Of a DNA stretch of 64,000 nt, positions 49,859-58,764 are shown piece after piece; positions within the stretch are counted from its first letter, which is position 1; each line of letters begins with the position of its first letter. The DNA lies in NCBI GenBank assembly GCA_016124735.1, contig WGMZ01000033.1, positions 1 to 64,000 on the forward strand, given 5' to 3'. The notes below the pieces were generated by a model that worked only from the letters and a program-made list of their open reading frames with translations, had not been told where the DNA came from and made no database searches. The DNA is from Bacteroidota bacterium. GTDB lineage: Bacteria; Bacteroidota; Bacteroidia; UBA8524. The translations under genes were made by a program, and so were the position numbers.

Positions 49859-50581
49859 ATGAAAAAAATATTACTTGCGCTCATCATCCTTGGCTTTCAA
49901 ATGAGCCTTGCTGCTCAATCTTGCACCCCAGACAGTACTATTACTGCGCCGGGCACCTATCCCAAACATCTTCCCGACGGGATAGCGGGAACCCATTACC
50001 AGCAAACGGTGCAATTCCGGATTGCATCAGACACACAGGTAACATTTAGTGGATCCACGGTTACAGCCCACATCGATTCCATCAAGGTTCTGGATGTATT
50101 CGGACTTCCAGGTGGGATTTCCTATTCGTGCACACCGGCTTCCTGTGCCTTGCCAGGTGGAAAAACTTCCTGTGGACTTATATATGGCGATATTGATGCG
50201 AATGCTTCAGGTACCTATCCTTTTACCATCCCAATCAGAATCTATGTGCATATTGGGGGAACCTTTCCCTATCAGCAACCCGACACCTTATACAATATCT
50301 CGATGAATGTGAATGCTGCTGCCGGAATCGATGAGATGGTACAGCATGAATTACTGGTATATCCGAATCCAGCCACCAGTGACCTGAATGTAGCACTAAC
50401 ATTCCACGCCGGTCAGGCAGAGATTGAGGTCTTTGACAGACAAGGAAAGCGGCTAAACCTGGAAAGCCACTATGAAAACAATATTATACATCTGAACACC
50501 TCTGATCTCCCGGCAGGGATTTATATGGGACAGGTGCAACATGGATCCGAAACGTACCGATTCCGCTTTGTCAGGAACTGA
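49859..50581 (+). CDS. Small secreted protein with T9SS sorting domain
   Basis: A 240-residue protein. The signal peptide is MKKILLALIILGFQMSLAAQ. The mature part has six cysteines (including SCTPASCALPGGKTSC) and no recognised enzyme domain. The end is a type A T9SS sorting domain (LLVYPNPATSDLNV ... DLPAGIYMGQVQHG). The ATG at 49859 is chosen because the signal peptide starts there. Its 3' end overlaps the convergent aroB 3' end by 11 bases. It interrupts an otherwise minus-strand run of shikimate genes. Confidence 0.8.
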   Translation: MKKILLALIILGFQMSLAAQSCTPDSTITAPGTYPKHLPDGIAGTHYQQTVQFRIASDTQVTFSGSTVTAHIDSIKVLDVFGLPGGISYSCTPASCALPGGKTSCGLIYGDIDANASGTYPFTIPIRIYVHIGGTFPYQQPDTLYNISMNVNAAAGIDEMVQHELLVYPNPATSDLNVALTFHAGQAEIEVFDRQGKRLNLESHYENNIIHLNTSDLPAGIYMGQVQHGSETYRFRFVRN

Positions 50582-51599
50582 GATAAATATTCAGGGCTTC
50601 CTGAAATTCGGGGAAATGAATCCGAATGTCGTAAATGGCTTGTCCGATTGAAGTCAGCAAGGTGCAGTTGACCTGTCCCGATTTATTTTTTTTATCGCCC
50701 AGTACAAAAGACCAAATCTCGGGAGCTTCATTTGCTTGAACCGGTGCTTTGGGATAGAGTTTTGTAATGGTTTCACGCACCTGCAAAATATCTTCGTGGG
50801 TAAGTCCGGTTTTTGCGGAGATGATCGCTTCCATATACATACCCGCAGCTACCGCCTCCCCATGAAGGAAATCGCGTCCATTTTCCAAACAGTAGGACTC
50901 AATAGCATGGCCAATGGTATGGCCGAAATTCAACCATTTCCTTTTCCCTTTTTCGTGGGGATCTTCCCCCACAATGGAATGTTTCAACTCGACCGATTTT
51001 TCAATCTGCAATTTTAAACGACGCTTATTTACTTCTTTGAGCTCGGACCAATAGGCAGCATCCGAAATCAAACCATGCTTGAGCATTTCAGCATAACCTG
51101 CCATAAACTGACGCTCTGGCAGCGTATCCAACAGCTTCGGCTGAATGAAAACCATGGCCGGTTCAACATAGAGTCCGATGAAGTTTTTGTAATCGCGGTA
51201 ATCTATCCCATTCTTTCCGCCCACAGAAGCGTCGACCATGGCCAAAAGACTCGTTGGAGCCTGGATACAATCGATTCCTCTTTTGTACGTCGCGGCACAA
51301 AACCCTCCCATATCACCAATTACTCCGCCGCCGAGATTTATCAGAACAGAATGTCGATCGGCCTTGGCTCGGAAGAGAGCATCCCAAATGCGGGTACAGG
51401 TATCCAGGTTTTTGTTCGTTTCTCCGGATTCAATCTGTATCAGGTGCATTTCCAAATCCCCCAAGTGCGGGAGGCAATACTTTGCAGTATTTTCATCTAC
51501 CAAAACAAAAATGGCAGAATAATTTTTTGACTCCAGGTAGTTTCTCAGGTAGTTTAAAGCCTGGTCGCTCACTACCACATGTTCTCCAATTAAATGCAT
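50571..51599 (-). CDS. aroB: 3-dehydroquinate synthase
   Basis: A 342-residue NAD- and metal-dependent cyclase for the second shikimate step. Landmarks are NLGGGVIGDMGGFCAATYKRGI, PTSLLAMVDASVGGKNGID, the metal ligands in LNFGHTIGHAIE, and HGEAVAAGM. Its start overlaps the aldo/keto reductase stop by one base (TAATG). aroA and aroC lie 3 kb further on in the same direction. Confidence 0.97.
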   Translation of the reverse strand: MHLIGEHVVVSDQALNYLRNYLESKNYSAIFVLVDENTAKYCLPHLGDLEMHLIQIESGETNKNLDTCTRIWDALFRAKADRHSVLINLGGGVIGDMGGFCAATYKRGIDCIQAPTSLLAMVDASVGGKNGIDYRDYKNFIGLYVEPAMVFIQPKLLDTLPERQFMAGYAEMLKHGLISDAAYWSELKEVNKRRLKLQIEKSVELKHSIVGEDPHEKGKRKWLNFGHTIGHAIESYCLENGRDFLHGEAVAAGMYMEAIISAKTGLTHEDILQVRETITKLYPKAPVQANEAPEIWSFVLGDKKNKSGQVNCTLLTSIGQAIYDIRIHFPEFQEALNIYLSS

Positions 51600-52609
51600 T
51601 AATATCCTCTTTTCACTATCCCATATCCCACTCTTGCCCCGCTGTATTGATCCACCGGTGCATTATTCAGAATATTTTCAATCCTGTCCATCAATTCTTC
51701 GTCCAAAACAATGCCGCTTGCCTCGCAATTTTGCTCCACCTGTTCCGGACTGGTCGCTCCCATAATTACAGATGTAAGAGGTTTCTTATGTAATATCCAT
51801 GCCAGTGCAAGCGTTCCCATGCCTATGCCTAAATCTGAGGCGACCAGTTTTAGTTCATCCTGTTGCTTAAAATATTCTTCGGTCATTCGTTTTGTGGGGA
51901 AGAAATTGCCCGCAGTCGGATGGTTCATTCTTCCCTTCTCCGGCGAATGCTCCCGACTGTACTTTCCTGTGAGCAGACCCTGCGCTAAAGGGGAATAAAC
52001 AACCAAACCCAGGCCTTCTGCATGACAGACGTCCATTACATCCACTTCCAACGAGCGGTTCAACATATTATATATAGGTTGATTGCTTACCGGTTTTCTC
52101 CATCCATTTTTTTCGCAAATGCGAATAGCCTGTAAAATTTGCACCGCAGTCCATTGACTCACTCCCCAATGCAGAATATATCCCCTTTCCACAAGGTTAT
52201 GCATGGCATAGCATGTTTCTTCCAATGGGGTATCTAAATCGTATCGGTGGCATTGGTATAAATCAATATAATCTGTGCGAAGGCGCTGCAAGGAAGTCTC
52301 ACAAGCTGAGCGGATATGCCGTAAACTCAAGCCCTGGTTCATCCAATGATCGCTCATTGGTCCGAACACTTTGGTGCCGATTATCACCTGATCTCTTGGA
52401 ATCAATTTCAAATACTCACCCAGGGTCTTTTCCGCCTCTCCACGGTTGTACATGTCGGCGGTATCAAAGAAATTAATTCCAAGCTCAATGGCTTTATCAA
52501 AGCAGGCAATGGCAGTATCGCGTTCCACATGTGTACCAAAGGTGAGCCAGGTACCCATACTTACTTCCGAAATGCGCAGCCCCGTGTTTCCTAATTGACG
52601 GTATTGCAT
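51599..52609 (-). CDS. Aldo/keto reductase (Kv-beta/YghZ-like)
   Basis: A 336-residue TIM-barrel NADPH oxidoreductase. The catalytic tetrad is D49, Y54, K80 and H121 (FFDTADMYNRGEAE, IIGTK, LYQCHRYD). The cofactor region is near VYSPLAQGLLTGKYSR and GATSPEQVEQN. The order and length match the voltage-gated K+ channel beta-subunit/YghZ branch. Substrate is unknown. It is translationally linked to aroB (TAATG) and divergent from mtgA. Confidence 0.93.
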   Translation of the reverse strand: MQYRQLGNTGLRISEVSMGTWLTFGTHVERDTAIACFDKAIELGINFFDTADMYNRGEAEKTLGEYLKLIPRDQVIIGTKVFGPMSDHWMNQGLSLRHIRSACETSLQRLRTDYIDLYQCHRYDLDTPLEETCYAMHNLVERGYILHWGVSQWTAVQILQAIRICEKNGWRKPVSNQPIYNMLNRSLEVDVMDVCHAEGLGLVVYSPLAQGLLTGKYSREHSPEKGRMNHPTAGNFFPTKRMTEEYFKQQDELKLVASDLGIGMGTLALAWILHKKPLTSVIMGATSPEQVEQNCEASGIVLDEELMDRIENILNNAPVDQYSGARVGYGIVKRGY

Positions 52610-52656
52610 AGATGAGGTTTTCTGTTGTTGATTTGCAGTTAGCCAAATTTAAAGAA

Positions 52657-53382
52657 ATGAGAGGCAAAAGACCTACAGCATGGAAGCATTGGACTGAAGT
52701 ATTTCTTCGAGTCTTGCTGCTCTTGTTTCAAAGCGCATTGTTTTTTGTCATTCTTTATCGTGTGGCGCCGGTTCCAATCACGCCGCTGATGCTGATGCGC
52801 GGTTTACCGATTGAAAAGGATTGGGTTCCATTCGACCAAATCAATAAGAACATGGTAATCGCGGTGATTACCGCAGAAGATCCCAAGTTCAACCGGCACT
52901 TGGGATTCGATTTTGAAGCCATTCAGGAGTCGATTGAAAAATCAATCAGCAAAGGAAGAAAACCCAAAGGGCGAAGCACCATTTCCCAGCAAACCACCAA
53001 AAATATATTCTTTGGAACACAGAGAAGCTGGATCAGAAAAGGATTGGAAGTTCCAATGACAGTTTGTGTGGAGACCTTTTGGACCAAAAAAAGAATCATG
53101 GAAGTTTATTTGAATATTATTGAGATGGGCGATCATATCTATGGAATTGAAGCTGCGTCTCAGCATTATTTTAAAAAACCAGCCGTCAAATTGAATAAAT
53201 CAGAAGCCGTCTCCATCGCTGTTTGTCTTCCAAATCCCCGGCAAAGGAACCCAACAAAACTGGATACCAAGCTTTTAAAAATGAAAGCAACTATTATGCG
53301 TTGGATGATTGGATTCGAACCGGTTCCGGATTGGTGGTGGACGAATCCAACAAAAATTAAAACAAAAAACTCAGCTAAGTAA
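52657..53382 (+). CDS. mtgA: Monofunctional peptidoglycan glycosyltransferase MtgA
   Basis: A 241-residue membrane-anchored GT51 enzyme that polymerises lipid II glycan chains. One N-terminal helix (VFLRVLLLLFQSALFFVILY) is followed by the GT51 motifs: ITAEDPKFNRHLGFD with the catalytic glutamate, GRSTISQQTTKNIFF, and MEVYLNIIEMGDHIYGIEAAS. There is no transpeptidase domain. I prefer the ATG at 52657; an ATG at 52612 would leave only 2 bases to the divergent reductase start. Confidence 0.93.
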   Translation: MRGKRPTAWKHWTEVFLRVLLLLFQSALFFVILYRVAPVPITPLMLMRGLPIEKDWVPFDQINKNMVIAVITAEDPKFNRHLGFDFEAIQESIEKSISKGRKPKGRSTISQQTTKNIFFGTQRSWIRKGLEVPMTVCVETFWTKKRIMEVYLNIIEMGDHIYGIEAASQHYFKKPAVKLNKSEAVSIAVCLPNPRQRNPTKLDTKLLKMKATIMRWMIGFEPVPDWWWTNPTKIKTKNSAK

Positions 53383-53402
53383 CATTTCTGAGAGGGAGTC
53401 CC

Positions 53403-53432
53403 TTGCATAGGAACTCTTGCCGAATATATTTG
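53403..53432 (+). promoter_or_regulatory. Promoter of the DUF3857 gene pair
   Basis: TTG (53403-53405) and TATATTTG (53425-53432) are separated by 19 bases, matching the Bacteroidota -33/-7 pattern. The start codon follows 16 bases after the -7 box, giving a very short leader. Confidence 0.75.
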
Positions 53433-53448
53433 TAGGACAAGTATTCCT

Positions 53449-55443
53449 ATGAATCCCTATTTATACCTTCGAACGCTTCCCAATGTAAAGCGTCTGATAT
53501 TGAAATTTTATTCAACAGTTTTATTATTTTCCACTATTCAGGTGGCCCAGGCCCAGCCTCAATATGATTTTCAGTCTTTAAAAGCTGCACATGAAGGCGA
53601 AAACGCCGTGATTGTTAAAAATGATCGCCTGATGCATATCGGGGTTGCGAAAGGAGAATTATCTATTCAGAGCACTCAGACTCTTGGATTCACGATCCTT
53701 GAAGAAAATGCCAGAATCTCCAGCGAACACGAAGTGAGTTATTCCCCGGGGTTTTATACCATTTCCGATATTTCTGCTGCCTCTTATGTATTGCAGAGCA
53801 ATGGAAAGTATAAAAAGATCAAGGTGAAAAATTTTGAAGACTATTCGGATTACTCGGGCTATGTCTTCTACGATGATACCCGGCATAAAAAATTTTATTT
53901 TCCCAGCCTGAAGGCCGGTACCTATGCGGAGGAAACACATACCTACGATTATGCGCGCCCTCAATTTTTAGGCGGTCATTATTTTCAGCCTGGGTCCTGG
54001 GCTGTTCTAGATAGTAAGTTAACTGTAGAAGTTGAAGATGGCGTCGAAATAGCCTGGAGTCAATTTGGCGATAAAAGTTTGGTCAATTTTACCCAAACCA
54101 CGGAAAAAGGGAAAACCATTTATCAATGGGAACTTAAAGATGCGCCGGCCAGAAAATACTTTAATGATGCGCCAAACTCGCGCTACTATATTCCTCATAT
54201 CTATATTCGGATTAAGTCGTATAGCGTCAAAGGTCAATCTATTCCGGTATTGGGCGATTTAAACGATCTCTATCGTTTCAACTACAGTTTTATTAAAGAC
54301 GTAAACGACCATGCACCTTCGGCAGACATTCAGAATGTGGTAGACAGCTTGAAAAGAGTGAACAGTAATACCGACTCCATGATCCAAAACATCTTTTATT
54401 GGGTCCAAAGCAATATTAAATACATTGCGATTGAAGATGGATTGGGCGGATATGTTCCTCGGCAGGCCAATGATATCTTCACCAACAGATATGGCGACTG
54501 TAAGGATAAAACGAGTATCATTACATGTATGCTGAATGCTGCAAATATTCCTTCGCATATGGTATGGATAGGTTCACGTGACATTCCTTATCGCTACGAA
54601 GATTTGCCAACCCCATCGGTCGACAACCACATGATAGCGGCAGTTTTCCGCCATGGGCGTTGGATATTTCTGGATGGAACAGCCGGCTATTATCAATATG
54701 GCTACCCAACTAATTTTATTCAGGGCAAAGAAGGACTCGTAGCCATTGATCCGGACTCGTTTTCCCTGGTGCAGGTTCCGGTTATCCCGGCATCAGAAAA
54801 CCTTTATTCCGACACCATGAATTTGTGGATTGAAAATGGAATGCTGAAGGCTAAGGGACATGTGCAAGTCAACAAAATGCAAAAATTCAGAATCACTGAA
54901 TCTTTGATGAACATGAAGGATGAAGACCGCACCAAAAGGCTGGAAGACCTGAACCGGAAAGGAAACAATAAATGTAAGATTGATAAGATGGATGTACACA
55001 ATCTGGAAGAACGAAATGAGCCTTTGAAAATTGATTACACCATGCATATTCCAGACTATGTGAAAGATATCGACAATAACCTGTACATCAATATGTGGTT
55101 ATCAAAATCCTACCTCGATGAAAAGATAGACACCAGCCAACGAGGAAATATTCCAAAAGAGATAAACTATACCTACACCGATCTGGAATATTATGTATTG
55201 GACATCCCCGAAGGCTACAGGTTAAAACCCTCCAGCTTACCTGAAAATGTAGAGTATCATTCGGGCAAGGTGAATGTGTCCTATTCTTACAAACACGAAA
55301 ACAATAAAGTGTATTTTCAGTATCAAATTGCCATTGACACGCTGCTTATCACACCCGATCAATTTAAAGATTATAACGAGGCCATCGACATTTTGTTAAA
55401 GGCATACAACCAAGTCATTGTATTAGAAAAAGTAAAACCATAA
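53449..55443 (+). CDS. DUF3857/transglutaminase-like secreted protein
   Basis: A 664-residue protein. A signal-like N-terminus ends at VAQAQPQ. It has an N-terminal DUF3857 beta domain (about 50-270) and a transglutaminase-like domain with a full Cys-His-Asp triad: C351 in RYGDCKDKTS, H394 in VDNHMIAA, D409 in WIFLDGTAG. A C-terminal DUF3858-like beta region follows. It is probably exported to the periplasm, where related folds act as cysteine peptidases or transglutaminases; the real substrate is unknown. The next gene starts 3 bases downstream. Confidence 0.85.
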   Translation: MNPYLYLRTLPNVKRLILKFYSTVLLFSTIQVAQAQPQYDFQSLKAAHEGENAVIVKNDRLMHIGVAKGELSIQSTQTLGFTILEENARISSEHEVSYSPGFYTISDISAASYVLQSNGKYKKIKVKNFEDYSDYSGYVFYDDTRHKKFYFPSLKAGTYAEETHTYDYARPQFLGGHYFQPGSWAVLDSKLTVEVEDGVEIAWSQFGDKSLVNFTQTTEKGKTIYQWELKDAPARKYFNDAPNSRYYIPHIYIRIKSYSVKGQSIPVLGDLNDLYRFNYSFIKDVNDHAPSADIQNVVDSLKRVNSNTDSMIQNIFYWVQSNIKYIAIEDGLGGYVPRQANDIFTNRYGDCKDKTSIITCMLNAANIPSHMVWIGSRDIPYRYEDLPTPSVDNHMIAAVFRHGRWIFLDGTAGYYQYGYPTNFIQGKEGLVAIDPDSFSLVQVPVIPASENLYSDTMNLWIENGMLKAKGHVQVNKMQKFRITESLMNMKDEDRTKRLEDLNRKGNNKCKIDKMDVHNLEERNEPLKIDYTMHIPDYVKDIDNNLYINMWLSKSYLDEKIDTSQRGNIPKEINYTYTDLEYYVLDIPEGYRLKPSSLPENVEYHSGKVNVSYSYKHENNKVYFQYQIAIDTLLITPDQFKDYNEAIDILLKAYNQVIVLEKVKP

Positions 55444-55446
55444 CCC

Positions 55447-57414
55447 ATGAATAGAATTTACCTGATCCTGCTCTTCCTATTGGGCGCAACGACAATGAGT
55501 CAGGCGCAGCTTGACGACTTTTCCGCAAGAGATTACACTGTTCTCTCAGCTGTTCCGGAAGTCAAACTCGATTCAACTGAAGCCAAAAAAGACCTCATCT
55601 TTATTTTCGACCGCATCTATGTGGAATACGTCATTCGTCCGGAGAAAGACGAATTTTTCCGCTGGCAGGTTAACCATAGTCTGAAATATGTAAATGACGA
55701 CAATGCAATCGAGGACAACAATAAACTTTATATCCCATTGTATGCAGTCAAATCGATTGAGAATCTGATTGTACGTGTTTACAAAGATGGAAACCTCATC
55801 TCTGAATCTTACGAAGATGAGCTAAAGACCGTGGAGCTGGAGAAAACAGAAATGAAGTTACTGGCATTGAAAGGGGTTGAAAAGGGCTGTTTGATCGAGA
55901 CACTGATGCTGAAAAAATTGCCTTTTGAATTCAACGATTTCGAATACCTGCAAGATGAAGCACCCCGGAGAAATGCCGAATTCCGCTTATATGTTCCGAA
56001 AGATTTTCGCTTTAAAGTACATTCCTACAATGGATTAGAGAAATACAAATCAGAGATAGGAAGCTACCGGCGCATATACTATATCAATCAAAAAGATGTT
56101 CCCGGCCTGCAAGATGAAAAATATACTTTTCAGACTGCCAATCGGATGCGGGTTAATTATACCCTCCATGAACGTGTAGACGACGGGCATATATTCTCAA
56201 AATACGAAGACATGGGCAATACCTTCTATGATGGAATTATGAAGGATTATGCCAAAGGAAGGAAGGTCTTCAAGAAAATTTCCAAAGGAGCTAAATTTGA
56301 AGAAAACGACAAGACCATTGAAAAGGTATACAAATTAGATCATTGGATTAAGTCCAATGTCCTCAGTTTTCCCGGAATTAAATCGCAGGCAAAGCTCAAA
56401 TCTGTTTTGAAGCAGCATTTTGGTTCTCAACGCGATGTGCTTAAACTGTACATGTATAGCTTCTTCCAAATGGGCATCGACTATGAAATCGTGCTGACTT
56501 GCGACAAGACCAAGCGTCGTTTTGACCCTGAATTCGATTCCTGGGATTATATCACCGATGTGTTATTTTATTTTCCGAAAGAAGAGATATTTCTTGATCC
56601 GCTGAATATGTTCTCCCGTCTGGGAAGAATCAATTCTGACTTTTTGGGCGAAGGAGCCTTGTTCTGCACTCCTCTTGAGTACAGTGGTAAAAATGAAGTG
56701 AATACGAAAATCAGGGAAATCCATAAAAATCCGGTTGAAGAAAGCACCGATATTCATACGGTAACGGTCAAGCTTACTCCAGATATGTTGTCATGCGAGA
56801 TCGATTACCAACGAAGCATGAAAGGTTATGCCGACATGACATTGCGCTCGGCATACTTCACTTCCGATAAAGAAGACCGCAAGGATTTTATTGAAGAGTT
56901 TGTTAAAGGTGAGGCCACTGAATCGGAAGTAGAAATAACCGATGTGAAAAATTTTAATTTGAGCGACCAAAAGGAATACAATAATCCATTCGAAGTAGAT
57001 GCCAAACTTAAAACTTCCTATTATGTAGAAAGTGCCGGAGATAAAATACTGCTTAAAGTTGGAGAATTAATTGGTGCCCAATCTGAAATGTACAGCGAGG
57101 AACCTCGCCAGCAGCCAATCAATTTGTCTTATGCTCACAAGTATGTTCGCAACATTACAATTGAAATCCCGGAAGGATATCAGGCAAAAGGCCTGGAGAA
57201 ACTGAATATCAATCATCAATATAAGAATGCCGCTGGTGAATATTCCATGGGTTTCGTATCCAGTTATAAGTATGAAGGAAACAAAATCATCATCACCTGC
57301 GAAGAATACTACAGCGATTTAAACTACCCGATCATGCAGTATGAAGAGTTTGCCAAGGTAATTAATGCCGCTGCCGACTTCAATAAAATTTCCATTTTGA
57401 TTGAGAAGAAGTAA
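55447..57414 (+). CDS. DUF3857 protein with degenerate transglutaminase domain
   Basis: A 655-residue paralogue of the preceding protein, with signal peptide MNRIYLILLFLLGATTMSQAQ. The domain order is the same, but the catalytic stretch GDCKD is replaced by GSQRD, with Q328 at the cysteine position. No clear histidine equivalent is visible, and only an FLDP aspartate remains. It therefore cannot be a cysteine enzyme of the usual type. It starts 3 bases after its partner and ends before a terminator, so the two form an operon. A binding or regulatory role beside the active partner is inferred. Confidence 0.8.
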   Translation: MNRIYLILLFLLGATTMSQAQLDDFSARDYTVLSAVPEVKLDSTEAKKDLIFIFDRIYVEYVIRPEKDEFFRWQVNHSLKYVNDDNAIEDNNKLYIPLYAVKSIENLIVRVYKDGNLISESYEDELKTVELEKTEMKLLALKGVEKGCLIETLMLKKLPFEFNDFEYLQDEAPRRNAEFRLYVPKDFRFKVHSYNGLEKYKSEIGSYRRIYYINQKDVPGLQDEKYTFQTANRMRVNYTLHERVDDGHIFSKYEDMGNTFYDGIMKDYAKGRKVFKKISKGAKFEENDKTIEKVYKLDHWIKSNVLSFPGIKSQAKLKSVLKQHFGSQRDVLKLYMYSFFQMGIDYEIVLTCDKTKRRFDPEFDSWDYITDVLFYFPKEEIFLDPLNMFSRLGRINSDFLGEGALFCTPLEYSGKNEVNTKIREIHKNPVEESTDIHTVTVKLTPDMLSCEIDYQRSMKGYADMTLRSAYFTSDKEDRKDFIEEFVKGEATESEVEITDVKNFNLSDQKEYNNPFEVDAKLKTSYYVESAGDKILLKVGELIGAQSEMYSEEPRQQPINLSYAHKYVRNITIEIPEGYQAKGLEKLNINHQYKNAAGEYSMGFVSSYKYEGNKIIITCEEYYSDLNYPIMQYEEFAKVINAAADFNKISILIEKK

Positions 57415-57467
57415 TTCAAGCAATTACGCCCTGAATCGATGATGCGATTCAAAGGACATATCATAAC

Positions 57468-57502
57468 AAAAGCCACTTGGTTTAGCCGGAGTGGCTTTTT
57501 TT
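57468..57502 (+). terminator. Terminator after the DUF3857 pair (probably bidirectional)
   Basis: AAAAGCCACT (57468-57477) pairs with AGTGGCTTTT (57490-57499), and the T run continues to 57502. The minus strand also has four T residues after the stem, so it may end the convergent methyltransferase transcript as well. A smaller hairpin GAATCG-ATGATG-CGATTC lies at 57433-57450. Confidence 0.85.
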
Positions 57503-57511
57503 ATCCCCTTC

Positions 57512-58267
57512 TCAAATTCGACCTACCCTCAATATGACCGGAAATCGGAAGCTCTGATATTCCTGTTCACCCCATATCATCTGAAATGATCTTGCCAACT
57601 CTGGCAATGGGTCTGTTCCTGTTGCAATCTGGAATTTCTTTAAGGCAGACCAGCTGCTAAAAAACCCGATCAACTCCTCCAGATTCCAGCTCCGTTCAAT
57701 GGAAAAAGCAGGTGTCTCCATTTGCTCAAATGGGAATGGAATGGTTCTGTAGCCGGCGTCAATATATTTTCTTTCGGGGTCCCAATACGGACCCAATAAT
57801 CGGGAATAAAATACTTCTATCACTTCACCTAAATGCCCATCCAGATATGCATTGCCTGAATTAGCTTCTATCAATCCATACCCCATCAATGCCAATAATG
57901 CCATTGGTTTGGCCGTTCGTTTTACTTCATGATAAAATCCATCAAAATCAAACCAATGCACTGCCTGGGCGACTGTGATCAAATCAAATGAGATTGCCGG
58001 AAAATCAACATTTTCCGCGGGTTGTTTGGAATAGGAGATATTCTTCAATTCAACCGCATGGTCCAGCTGGTTTTGACTAATATCTGTGGCTTTTACCTCT
58101 CTGAATTTTTCTGCCAGTCTTTTGGCTACCTGTCCGCTTCCCGTTCCGCAATCCCAGGCCAGTTCAAATTCGTTGACCTGTTGAAATAACCAGGAATATA
58201 ATTCATCCGGATAATCAGGACGGTACAAGGAATATTCCTTTGCGGAAGCGGAGAACAGGTCTTTCAT
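57512..58267 (-). CDS. Class I SAM-dependent methyltransferase
   Basis: A 251-residue protein with a Rossmann-like methyltransferase fold. Motif I is WDCGTGSGQVAKRLAEKF, followed by KATDISQNQLDHA and FDLITVAQAVHWFDFDGFYHEVKR. It resembles the trans-aconitate/ubiquinone-type methyltransferase_11 group. The substrate cannot be inferred. Its start overlaps the DinB gene stop (ATGA). Confidence 0.88.
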   Translation of the reverse strand: MKDLFSASAKEYSLYRPDYPDELYSWLFQQVNEFELAWDCGTGSGQVAKRLAEKFREVKATDISQNQLDHAVELKNISYSKQPAENVDFPAISFDLITVAQAVHWFDFDGFYHEVKRTAKPMALLALMGYGLIEANSGNAYLDGHLGEVIEVFYSRLLGPYWDPERKYIDAGYRTIPFPFEQMETPAFSIERSWNLEELIGFFSSWSALKKFQIATGTDPLPELARSFQMIWGEQEYQSFRFPVILRVGRI

Positions 58268-58722
58268 GACTTGAAACGTTTATACAGAATATAATCTGTA
58301 GCTGGCGGCACCATTCCCTGCTGCCTGATATCAGAAATCAATTGTCCGCGATGATGGGTATGGTGATTTGCCACCTGAAAGAGCACATCGCGCAACGAAT
58401 TCTCAAAATGATCCCCTTTTAAATTGGTATATGTCAATACCTCGTTCAAATCGCTTTTATCCAGAATATTCAAAGTGTTTTGGAGATTGACATTATCCAA
58501 CTCTTTGATTCGCAAATAAGAATGTACTTCATCAATGGTTCCGGTGGGCTCTTTCTGAATCCGCGCATTCCAAACTCTGTGGGCATTGATGCAATGAGAA
58601 AATAGCTTTGGAGTGCGTTCACTGAGCCGGTCTTCATGTTCGATAAAGAAATCAGCAAGCAGTTGATTGAAATGGTGCTGATATTGAAAAATTTCTTTGA
58701 AAAAAGTATTGAGTTGAGTCAT
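58264..58722 (-). CDS. DinB family protein
   Basis: A 152-residue four-helix protein of the DinB/YfiT metal-binding superfamily. The three expected histidines occur in QYQHHFNQLL, INAHRVWNAR and ANHHTHHRGQLIS. Members act as thiol-dependent transferases or stress proteins of unknown substrate. The ATG at 58722 was chosen over an upstream TTG. It is coupled to the methyltransferase by an ATGA overlap. Confidence 0.88.
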   Translation of the reverse strand: MTQLNTFFKEIFQYQHHFNQLLADFFIEHEDRLSERTPKLFSHCINAHRVWNARIQKEPTGTIDEVHSYLRIKELDNVNLQNTLNILDKSDLNEVLTYTNLKGDHFENSLRDVLFQVANHHTHHRGQLISDIRQQGMVPPATDYILYKRFKS

Positions 58723-58764
58723 GATGAACAAAGCTATTGAAAAAGTCCGCAGATCAGACCGTAT

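Noticed and set aside
49824-49870. TATTTTG box before the TonB receptor
   Set aside because: It contains the TTG start itself and has no -33 partner at the right distance.
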